A DNA stretch of 8,850 nucleotides from Myxococcales bacterium. GTDB lineage: Bacteria; Myxococcota_A; Polyangia; Nannocystales; Nannocystaceae. Below, one piece after another: positions 1 to 4,762 of this stretch. The notes beneath the pieces were generated by a model. That model ran no database searches. It was not told the DNA's origin and was given only the letters and a program-made list of their open reading frames with translations. Within the stretch, counting starts at the first letter, position 1, and each line of letters starts with the position of its first letter. The stretch lies in assembly GCA_020431135.1 (NCBI GenBank), contig JAGQIT010000146.1, positions 1 through 8,850 on the forward strand. The letters run 5' to 3'. The translations under genes were made by a program, and so were the position numbers.

Positions 1-807
1 GATCGCCCGGCTGATCGCGTGGCGGATCCACCAGCTCCCGTAGGTCGAGAAGCGGAAGCCCTTGCGGTGGTCGAAGCGATCGACCGCCTTCATCATGCCG
101 ATGTTCCCCTCCTGGATGAGATCCTGGAAGGGCATGCGCCCGTGGTTGAAGCGCCGGGCGATGGTCACGACGAGGCGGAGGTTGGCGCGGACGAACGCGT
201 TCTTGGCCATCCACAGCGCCTGGTGATCGCGGCGGACCTTGCTGACGTAGCGGGCGAAGGGGCGGCTGCCCTTGCGCGGCAGCTTGACGTTCATGGTCAG
301 CGGGTGGCCCTGGGCGGCGTGGATCGTGTTGAGGTCGGCGAGGATCTGCTCCGAGCAGTCGCCGTCGAGATCGAGGCGGGCCATCTTCTCCGCGAGCGCG
401 GCCTTCGCCGCCTCGAAGGCCTTCTGGTGCTTGACGAGATCGCGGTCGCGGAGGCGACGCGAGGCCGCGCACATGGCGTCCATCGCCTCGCGCGGGAGCT
501 TCTTCTTGCTGTTCCCGCTGCCGAGGGTCTCCTCGACGAGGCCGAGGATCCCGGGGATGAACGAGGGGTACGAGAGGATCGACTCCCAGTAGGAGCGGCG
601 CAGGGTGGCGATGCGGATCGCCGCCTCCCGCTCCTCGTCACGGCTCATCACGTCATGGACGGCCATCTCCCGGAAATAGGGGGAGAGGAAGCCCTCCCGG
701 TCGCTGTCGACATCGATGCTCCCTGCCCGCCCTTTTTTAGCGCCCTTGCTCGAGGTGGCGGTGCGATTGCGCGCGGAGGGGCTAGAGATCGATGTTCGAC
801 TAGGCAT
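1..807 (-). CDS. sigma-70 family RNA polymerase sigma factor, 5' part (C-terminus beyond window edge)
   Basis: Recruits core RNA polymerase to a set of promoters. The minus-strand frame from ATG at 807 is open for 269 residues to the window edge. Residues 1-38 are a Ser/Lys/Arg-rich leader, not a long acidic region 1.1. Residues about 40-69 match region 1.2 (SPYFREMAVHDVMSRDEERE). Residues 70-199 are a non-conserved, charged helical spacer. Residues 200-269 are an unmistakable region 2: FVRANLRLVVTIARRF (2.1), DLIQEGNIGMMKAVDRFD (2.2, core binding) and GFRFSTYGSWWIRHAISRAI (2.3-2.4, melting and -10 recognition). Regions 3 and 4 should lie to the left of the window. The start is supported by AAGGAG 9 nt upstream and a promoter behind it. 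The short leader suggests an alternative sigma of the primary-like or RpoH/SigB-like groups rather than RpoD. The regulon cannot be told from this part. Confidence 0.95.
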   Translation of the reverse strand, partial: MPSRTSISSPSARNRTATSSKGAKKGRAGSIDVDSDREGFLSPYFREMAVHDVMSRDEEREAAIRIATLRRSYWESILSYPSFIPGILGLVEETLGSGNSKKKLPREAMDAMCAASRRLRDRDLVKHQKAFEAAKAALAEKMARLDLDGDCSEQILADLNTIHAAQGHPLTMNVKLPRKGSRPFARYVSKVRRDHQALWMAKNAFVRANLRLVVTIARRFNHGRMPFQDLIQEGNIGMMKAVDRFDHRKGFRFSTYGSWWIRHAISRAI

Positions 808-816
808 CTGGGGCGT

Positions 817-822
817 CTCCTT
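817..822 (-). promoter_or_regulatory. Shine-Dalgarno of the sigma factor gene
   Basis: On the minus strand the hexamer reads AAGGAG and ends 9 nt before the ATG at 807. This is near-consensus spacing and fixes that start. It is one of the clearest ribosome binding sites in the window, in contrast with genes here that lack one. Confidence 0.8.
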
Positions 823-868
823 TGTTCGGTTACGTCGGGCTCCCACCTGGGGTTACCCAACGTCAGCT

Positions 869-897
869 ACACTACTGCACTGTTCATGCTTTGTCAA
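869..897 (-). promoter_or_regulatory. sigma-70-type promoter of the sigma factor gene
   Basis: Reading the minus strand, TTGACA (897 to 892, perfect -35 consensus) is followed by a 17-nt spacer and TAGTGT (874 to 869; 3 of 6 match TATAAT, with the first TA and last T conserved). Transcription would start near 862, giving a leader of about 55 nt that includes the AAGGAG site. The poor -10 may mean activator dependence or a different holoenzyme. A CTGTTC/GAACAG motif (880-885) lies inside the spacer, and a perfect palindrome (903-912) lies 5 bp upstream of the -35 box. Confidence 0.6.
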
Positions 898-902
898 CTC
901 TA

Positions 903-912
903 CCTGTACAGG
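903..912. promoter_or_regulatory. perfect palindrome CCTGTACAGG next to the sigma promoter
   Basis: This 10-bp perfect dyad has a TGTACA core and sits immediately upstream of the TTGACA box of the minus-strand sigma promoter. That position suits an activator or repressor of that promoter. The core recurs at 1005-1010 and 1045-1050. The binding protein is unknown. Confidence 0.4.
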
Positions 913-1041
913 GTCTGAGGCCCGTTTTTTGCGCCACCCTCGAAGGGCGTGACACAGATGGGGTTGAGAGGCCTCACATGAACATTGAGCGATCCCGGCG
1001 AGGTTGTACACGGACCACCTACACCTGACTCCTCCGCACAA

Positions 1042-1053
1042 GCTTGTACAAGC
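1042..1053. promoter_or_regulatory. perfect 12-bp palindrome GCTTGTACAAGC
   Basis: This is the longest dyad of the TGTACA set. Its centre lies 40 bp from the 1005-1010 core and 140 bp from the 905-910 core. It is a possible distal operator for the sigma gene. No regulator can be named from sequence. Confidence 0.4.
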
Positions 1054-1242
1054 CGCCTCTTCGCGCTGGAAGCCCCAACCTGCAGGAATAGATGACTAAA
1101 AAGTCGTGTTCATCACCTGTTCAGCCCCGTGTCAGAGTGAGGAACCTTGAACAGCGCGGCGGCCGCGGCGCATCTGACCTTCGGGCCTCGACGCGAGCGG
1201 CGGACGCTCGAGCCGAACAGGCCCCACGCGAGGCGCCAGCGC

Positions 1243-1731
1243 TCAACCGCGAACAGGCTGCTCGCGCAGCGACGCCACCGCCCGCGCGACGACGTCGTCG
1301 GGGACGTTGAATTCCGCGCCCATCTGCGCCCGCTGCCAGGCGATCGCCTCGGCGAGGCTGGCGAAGCTCTTCGACGGGTAGTTCGTCCCCGACGCGAGCC
1401 CGAGGGTCACGGCGATCGTCCGCACCGTCGCGCTCCAGAGATCGTCGCCCTCGACCGCGAGCGAGGCGGCGACGAGGCTCGGGGCGACCTCTCGCCGCTG
1501 GTCGATCAGGAATTGGCGGACCTCCGGCGGCGGCACGACGGTCCCCTTCTCGACGTAGAGGAGCATGCCGACCCCCCCCGGCCACTCGCGGATCAGGCCG
1601 CGGAGCCCGCCGTAGAGCCCGGCGACCGCCTCCCGGGTGACGCCCACACGCCAGACCCCGACGAAGAGGTTCTGCAGGCTCCCGCTCGCGTACTCGCGCT
1701 CGACCGCGATGACCCGGAAGCCTCCGACCAC
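1243..1731 (-). CDS. small uncharacterised protein, possibly STAS/SpoIIAA-like fold
   Basis: A 162-residue protein that I cannot assign to a named family. It has no signal peptide or membrane helix, so it is probably cytoplasmic. It alternates beta strands and helices: strand FRVIAVERE (5-13), helix around 32-48, strand MLLYVEKG (56-63), a conserved-looking VPPPEVRQFLID helix (66-77), strand LAVEGDDLWSATVRT (91-105), then NYPSKSFASLAEAIAW (117-132). The order of a central hydrophobic strand, a helix with Pro/Glu/Arg, and an 'xFxSLxEAxxW' end resembles small STAS/SpoIIAA-like proteins common in myxobacteria; this is a fold guess. The start is GTG at 1731; an in-frame stop at 1746-1744 excludes a longer protein. 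No Shine-Dalgarno is visible, and an extended -10 box lies 6 nt upstream, pointing to a leaderless mRNA. Confidence 0.75.
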   Translation of the reverse strand: MVGGFRVIAVEREYASGSLQNLFVGVWRVGVTREAVAGLYGGLRGLIREWPGGVGMLLYVEKGTVVPPPEVRQFLIDQRREVAPSLVAASLAVEGDDLWSATVRTIAVTLGLASGTNYPSKSFASLAEAIAWQRAQMGAEFNVPDDVVARAVASLREQPVRG

Positions 1732-1737
1732 GCTGGC

Positions 1738-1746
1738 ACTATATCA
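1738..1746 (-). promoter_or_regulatory. extended -10 promoter, probably giving a leaderless mRNA
   Basis: The minus strand reads TGATATAGT: a TGn extension followed by TATAGT, 5 of 6 to consensus. Only 6 nt separate it from the GTG start at 1731, so the expected start of transcription falls on the start codon. No good -35 box is seen at 16-18 nt, which fits an extended -10 promoter. Confidence 0.55.
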
Positions 1747-1782
1747 AGCCCGCCGCCCTTGCGGTGCCGAGATGAGCCCTCC

Positions 1783-1788
1783 TAAGAT
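1783..1788 (+). promoter_or_regulatory. possible -10 box of the PepSY-like lipoprotein gene
   Basis: TAAGAT matches TATAAT at 4 of 6 and lies 12 nt before the ATG at 1801, with a weak TTGCGG (1759-1764) 18 nt upstream. A purine stretch AGAGGGG (1789-1795) could serve as a ribosome site, but if this -10 is real the leader would be only about 5 nt. The two readings compete. Confidence 0.3.
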
Positions 1789-1800
1789 AGAGGGGCGACC

Positions 1801-2502
1801 ATGCGCGACGTCTCTCGGCTCATCCCCCTCCTCCTGTTGTCCGTGACGCTCGGCTGCGGCTCCGAGCCCGCGCAGGCGCCCGCCGAGTGCCCAGAGCCGG
1901 CGAAGGCCGCCGAGGCGCCCGCCCCCGCCCCGAGCGAGGAGCCGTCGATCGGCGCCCTCGACAAGGCCTTCGTCGCCGCGATGGCCGAGCCCGCCTCGCT
2001 CGCCAAGATCGAGAAGCTCGAGCTCGAGCTGAACGCCGACGGCAGCGTCCGCGAGCTCGCGCTCTACCACAGCGACGACGCGCGGATCCCCGACGCCGTG
2101 AAGGCGAAGGTCGACGAGGTCTACCCCGGCGCCAAGATCAAGCTCTTCGAGTCGGAGCTCGAGGGCCCCGAGCGCAAGGAGGTCTTCGAGGTCGAGGTCG
2201 AGACCGCCGACGGGCAGGAGTGCGAGATCGAGGCCACCGCCGCCGGCGAGCTCATCTACACCGAGTGCGAGATCGAGGCCGAGAGCCTCGACGACGCGAT
2301 CAAGGCCGCGGTCAAGGCGACCTTCCCCGGAGGCGAGCTCAAGGAGGCCGAGGTCGTCGAGCGCCCCGGCGCGGCGAAGGAGACCGCGGTGGAGGTCGAG
2401 GTCGACGGCGTCAGCCACAAGCTCGTCTTCGTCAGCGGCGAGCTCCGCCGCCACGCCGTCGAGATCAAGGCGGAGATCGAGCTCGACCTGCCGCTCCCCT
2501 GA
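1801..2502 (+). CDS. acidic lipoprotein with two PepSY-like (BLIP-like) repeats
   Basis: Predicted 233-residue exported lipoprotein. Residues 1-18 form a lipoprotein signal ending TLGC, with Cys19 as the likely lipidation site; the lipobox is degenerate, as Thr is at -3. A Pro/Ala/Glu-rich linker (20-50) follows. Two tandem repeats come next, at about 96-157 and 163-222. Each begins with a helix of the form 'IPDAVKAKVDEVYPGAK' or 'LDDAIKAAVKATFPGGE' and continues with strands of alternating charged and hydrophobic residues (EVFEVEVETADG, TAVEVEVDGVSH). This is the helix-plus-sheet pattern of PepSY-like/beta-lactamase-inhibitor-like domains. Residues 69-91 look like the strand half of a third, degenerate repeat. 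Such domains bind proteins or peptides in the periplasm; no specific target is visible. Cys141 and Cys156 could form a disulfide. It is very Glu/Asp-rich. A hairpin follows the stop. Confidence 0.85.
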   Translation: MRDVSRLIPLLLLSVTLGCGSEPAQAPAECPEPAKAAEAPAPAPSEEPSIGALDKAFVAAMAEPASLAKIEKLELELNADGSVRELALYHSDDARIPDAVKAKVDEVYPGAKIKLFESELEGPERKEVFEVEVETADGQECEIEATAAGELIYTECEIEAESLDDAIKAAVKATFPGGELKEAEVVERPGAAKETAVEVEVDGVSHKLVFVSGELRRHAVEIKAEIELDLPLP

Positions 2503-2510
2503 GCGGCGCT

Positions 2511-2546
2511 CGAGCGGCGCGACACCGCCGTCCAGCGCGCCGCTCG
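2511..2546 (+). terminator. GC-rich hairpin after the PepSY-like lipoprotein gene
   Basis: A perfect 11-bp inverted repeat (CGAGCGGCGCG at 2511-2521 and its complement at 2536-2546) encloses a 14-nt loop and begins 9 nt after the stop codon. There is no T-run, so it would act as a U-less terminator or an mRNA 3'-end stabiliser. Confidence 0.55.
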
Positions 2547-2603
2547 GCGAGGTGGTGGGCTCATCACGGCCGCGCGGTCGCGCCCCGCCGCTCCACGCGT
2601 TTC

Positions 2604-2635
2604 GCCGTAAACACGCCCTCGTGGCCGTTTACGGC
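2604..2635. promoter_or_regulatory. inverted repeat GCCGTAAAC...GTTTACGGC, operator-like
   Basis: A perfect 9-bp inverted repeat with a 14-nt spacer stands about 90-120 bp upstream of the Spy-like start. It could also form a hairpin in RNA. Its right arm is shared with the GTTTAC direct repeat at 2627-2643, so the region holds three copies of one hexamer, one of them inverted. Confidence 0.5.
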
Positions 2636-2643
2636 CAGTTTAC
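2627..2643 (-). promoter_or_regulatory. OmpR/CpxR-type direct repeat GTAAAC-N5-GTAAAC
   Basis: Read on the minus strand the site is GTAAAC-TGGCC-GTAAAC: two identical hexamers at 11-bp period. Tandem half-sites about one helical turn apart are typical of OmpR/PhoB-family response regulators, and the Cpx consensus is a GTAAA direct repeat with a spacer of about 5. The gene downstream encodes a Spy/CpxP-like protein, the type of gene CpxR controls in enterobacteria. The regulator itself is not in the window. I do not see a clear -10/-35 pair for this gene. Confidence 0.5.
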
Positions 2644-2726
2644 CGTGAGTGGAGGGTCGCTTTTCAGGGCCGGTTCAATGTGTCGATGTGGGCGAGAGAG
2701 ACCAGCGCCCCGGGAGACGAACCACC

Positions 2727-3467
2727 ATGCTCACCCTCAAGTCGACCATCCTCACCAGCCTCCTCTCCATCGGCCTGATCGGCGGCGCCTTCGAGGGCGA
2801 CGCGGGGGCCAAGCCCGCGGCCACGACCGCCGTCAAGGCGAAGGCCAAGGCGGACGCCAAGGGCCCGCGCGCGGGGGGCAACATCGAGCGGATCTGCAAC
2901 CGCCTCGAGTGCACCAGCGAGCAGCGCACCCAGCTCCAGTCGATCGGCACCAAGCTCGCCGAGGAGAGCAAGGGCGACCGCCAGACGATGAAGTCGCTGA
3001 AGTCCAAGCTCGCCGCCGAGTTCGCCAAGGACGCCCCCAACAAGCGGACCCTCGCCCAGCTCTTCGCCGACATGGACCAGCGCCAGGACTCGATGCAGAG
3101 CCGCACCCAGGCCGCCCTCCTCGAGGTCCACGCGGTCCTCACCCCGGCCCAGCGGGTCGAGCTCGCCGAGATGATCGAGCGCCGCGGTCCCCAGGCCGTC
3201 TTCGGCGGCAAGGGCCACAAGGGCCACATGGGCGGCAAGGGCAAGAAGGGCGGCAAGGACGGCAAGCAGTCCAAGAAGGGCAAGGACGGCAAGCAGGCCA
3301 AGAACGGCAAGCGCGCTCGGGGCAAGGACGGCAAGCAGGCCAAGGGCGACCAGCTCGCCCGCGGTGAGCGTGGCCAGCGCGGCGCCAAGGGCAAGCGCGG
3401 CGAGGCCGACCGCGGCGATCACCTCGCCAAGCGCGACGGTCGTGGGTCCAAGGGCGGCCGCGCCTAA
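2727..3467 (+). CDS. exported Spy/CpxP-like protein with Lys/Gly-rich tail
   Basis: A 246-residue exported protein. Residues 1-28 are a signal peptide (hydrophobic 8-22, then AGAKPA). Residues about 50-155 are all-helical with two LTxxQ-type motifs: a degenerate one at LECTSEQR (60-67) and a good one at LTPAQR (138-143), as in the Spy/CpxP periplasmic chaperone family. The helical segment MDQRQDSMQSRTQ lies just before the second. From residue 160 to the end the protein is low-complexity and strongly basic (GKGHKGHMGGKGKKGGKDGK, then GKDGKQAK repeats and GERGQRGAKGKRGE). This tail is not part of Spy or CpxP; it could bind polyanions, nucleic acid or metal through its His residues. The start at 2727 is chosen over GTG 2649 because it begins the signal peptide and has GGGAG 10 nt upstream; the longer form would bury the signal. 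Confidence 0.85.
   Translation: MLTLKSTILTSLLSIGLIGGAFEGDAGAKPAATTAVKAKAKADAKGPRAGGNIERICNRLECTSEQRTQLQSIGTKLAEESKGDRQTMKSLKSKLAAEFAKDAPNKRTLAQLFADMDQRQDSMQSRTQAALLEVHAVLTPAQRVELAEMIERRGPQAVFGGKGHKGHMGGKGKKGGKDGKQSKKGKDGKQAKNGKRARGKDGKQAKGDQLARGERGQRGAKGKRGEADRGDHLAKRDGRGSKGGRA
3252..3337 (+). repeat. three copies of a 17-bp in-frame repeat in the Spy-like tail
   Basis: GGCAAGGACGGCAAGCA occurs at 3252-3268, 3279-3295 and 3321-3337, identical each time and encoding GKDGKQ. Start-to-start distances are 27 and 42 nt, both multiples of three, so copy-number change would keep the frame. This fits expansion by slippage or recombination. Confidence 0.8.
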
Positions 3468-3508
3468 CCCCTGATGCCCTGACGAGAACCCCCAACCCAT
3501 CACCACCC

Positions 3509-3542
3509 GAGAGGCGGGCGCCGGCGACGGCGTCCGCCTCTC
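3509..3542. terminator. strong hairpin between convergent genes (bidirectional terminator)
   Basis: A 14-bp stem with one G-U wobble (3509-3522 with 3529-3542) and a 6-nt loop lies 41 nt after the Spy-like stop and 21 nt beyond the stop of the convergent lipoprotein gene. It serves either strand. No long T-run follows in either direction. Confidence 0.7.
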
Positions 3543-3563
3543 CCTATTGCTTCGTCATCCGCT

Positions 3564-4703
3564 TCAGGGCAGCTTGTCGGCGGCCTCGCAGAGGAAGCGG
3601 ACGGCGCGGAAGCCGTTGCCGCCGAGGGCGATGGCGATGAACGAGTCGATCGTCCCGTCGGCGCTCCAGCTGTACTCCATCGAGCAGCCCGGGCAATTGT
3701 TCTCGCTCGGCTGCGTCGGCATCGCCTCGTCGGTGATCCAGAAGACGTCGCCGAAGGCCGCGCGCCAGCCCTCGCAGGCCTCCGAGTTGAACGGGATCGT
3801 GGCGCAGCTGTTGCCGATCTTCGTCGGGTAGATCGACAGGATCTCGAGGTAGTCGGCGCCCGCCGCCACGTCGCCGCCGCCGACCGGCGTCAGCGTCTCC
3901 GCGACCGCGACGTCGAAGACCGCCGCGAGATGCTCCGGCGAGCGCGGCGCGAGGAGGTGGAGGCCGTAGGTCGCGCAGATCCCCTCGGCCTCCGCCGCCG
4001 TCCACTCGACGTCGCCGCCTTGGCCGTCGACCTTGTGGACCTTGAGCACGGTGTAGCCGCCGCCGTCGGCCTCCATCGCGCACCACGCCTTGACGTCGAT
4101 GCCGTCCTTCGGCCACACGCGGTAGATCCCCGAGGACGCGTCGGGGAGCGCCTCCTTGATGTCGAGGCAGGTCTTGGGCTCGAGGCAGCCGTCGAGGCAG
4201 CCGTCGCTCGGGTCGCCGTTGTTCTTGTCGTCGCAGGCCTCGCCGCCGTTGATCAGGCCGTCGCCGCAGCGCGGGCCGAGGGCGCAGGCCGTGGTGCAGC
4301 CGCCGTAGAGGCCGTCCTCGTTGGCCTCACCGTCGTCGCAGGCCTCGTCGCCCTCGACGATCCCGTCGCCGCAGACCGCCGCGACGCCGGTGGTGGTCGC
4401 GTCGGTGGTCGAACCCGTCGAGGTGTCCGAGTCGCTCGCCTTAGTGGTCGCCTCGGTCGTCGCCTCGCCGGTGGAGGTCGAGGTCGCGCCGGTCATCGAG
4501 GTGATCGCGCTGGTCGTGATCGACGTCGTCCCCGTGGTGGTGGTCGTCGTGCCGGCGGTCGTGTCACCGGAGGTCGAGGTCTCGCCGGCGCACGCGTCCC
4601 CCGCGCAAGGATCCGGGGCGCAGGCGAGGCCCAGAGCCAAGGCCGCGAGTGGAGCGAGGGGCGCGCCGAAACGCGCATAGGAGGAGTTCATGCGCGATTT
4701 CAT
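3564..4703 (-). CDS. surface lipoprotein: Thr-rich linker, two Myxococcus cysteine-rich repeats, fibrinogen-like/C-type-lectin-like C-terminus
   Basis: Predicted 379-residue secreted lipoprotein. Residues 9-28 are a hydrophobic signal ending LGLAC (Cys28; degenerate lipobox). Residues 41-107 are nearly all Thr/Ser/Ala/Gly, a flexible and possibly glycosylated stalk. Two cysteine-rich repeats follow, CGDGIVEGDEACDDG (111-125) and CGDGLINGGEACDD (146-159), the DUF4215 'Myxococcus cysteine-rich repeat' pattern. Residues 179-220 (TCLDIKEALPDASSGIYRV...DGGGYTVL) match the N-terminal part of fibrinogen-related domains. Residues 235-373 (WTAAEAEGICATYGLHL; FWITDEA; FRAVRFLCEA) read like a C-type-lectin fold. 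The role is probably binding of glycans or surfaces outside the cell; no catalytic motif is visible. The start is uncertain: Met5 (ATG at 4691) is favoured by promoter position, while 4703 has only a weak AGGG. Confidence 0.85.
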   Translation of the reverse strand: MKSRMNSSYARFGAPLAPLAALALGLACAPDPCAGDACAGETSTSGDTTAGTTTTTTGTTSITTSAITSMTGATSTSTGEATTEATTKASDSDTSTGSTTDATTTGVAAVCGDGIVEGDEACDDGEANEDGLYGGCTTACALGPRCGDGLINGGEACDDKNNGDPSDGCLDGCLEPKTCLDIKEALPDASSGIYRVWPKDGIDVKAWCAMEADGGGYTVLKVHKVDGQGGDVEWTAAEAEGICATYGLHLLAPRSPEHLAAVFDVAVAETLTPVGGGDVAAGADYLEILSIYPTKIGNSCATIPFNSEACEGWRAAFGDVFWITDEAMPTQPSENNCPGCSMEYSWSADGTIDSFIAIALGGNGFRAVRFLCEAADKLP

Positions 4704-4727
4704 ACACCCTGCGAAAATCCTTGTCAG
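4699..4727 (-). promoter_or_regulatory. promoter of the lectin-like lipoprotein gene, likely leaderless start
   Basis: The minus strand reads CTGACA (4727-4722, 5 of 6 to TTGACA), a 17-nt spacer, and TATGAA (4704-4699, 4 of 6). The -10 box overlaps the upstream ATG at 4703, and 7 nt separate it from the ATG at 4691, where transcription should begin. This favours translation from 4691 on a leaderless transcript. The overlapping plus-strand TTGTCA (4721-4726) could feed the divergent operon, but no well-spaced -10 is seen for it. Confidence 0.5.
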
Positions 4728-4762
4728 CGGCGGCTTGATGGGGCGTGGTATGGCTTCCCGCC

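Larger units (their letters stand above)
808..1242. other. 435-nt non-coding control region upstream of the sigma factor gene
   Basis: There is no convincing gene here. Small open frames exist on both strands, but their predicted peptides look unlike proteins and they overlap the promoter. Base composition is visibly less GC-rich than the coding parts, as expected of regulatory DNA. Contents: the sigma promoter; three TGTACA cores at 905-910, 1005-1010 and 1045-1050; five CTGTTC/GAACAG hexamers at 880, 1117, 1149, 1215 and 1251 (the last just inside the neighbouring gene); and a small GACT-AAAA-AGTC inverted repeat at 1094-1105. A small RNA cannot be excluded. Confidence 0.6.

Noticed and set aside
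19..918. 299-residue plus-strand frame over the sigma factor gene
   Set aside because: The minus strand encodes textbook sigma-70 region 2 across the same bases; the plus-strand peptide has no recognisable pattern.
911..930. Terminator-like hairpin plus T-run on the plus strand (GGGTC-TGA-GGCCC-GTTTTTT)
   Set aside because: The stem is only 5 bp with a wobble, and no plus-strand gene ends upstream. It might block antisense transcription into the control region, but support is too thin to list.
822..1041. Small open frames in the control region (822-1028 plus, 853-1041 minus)
   Set aside because: They overlap the sigma promoter and palindromes, lack ribosome sites, and give peptides without protein-like features.
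2649..2726. 26-residue N-terminal extension of the Spy-like protein from GTG 2649
   Set aside because: It would place a charged segment before a proper signal peptide; ATG 2727 has a ribosome site and starts the signal.
4745..4762. Six-residue extension of the toroid protein from GTG 4745
   Set aside because: No ribosome site, and it adds nothing to the membrane topology; ATG 4763 is simpler. It cannot be fully excluded.
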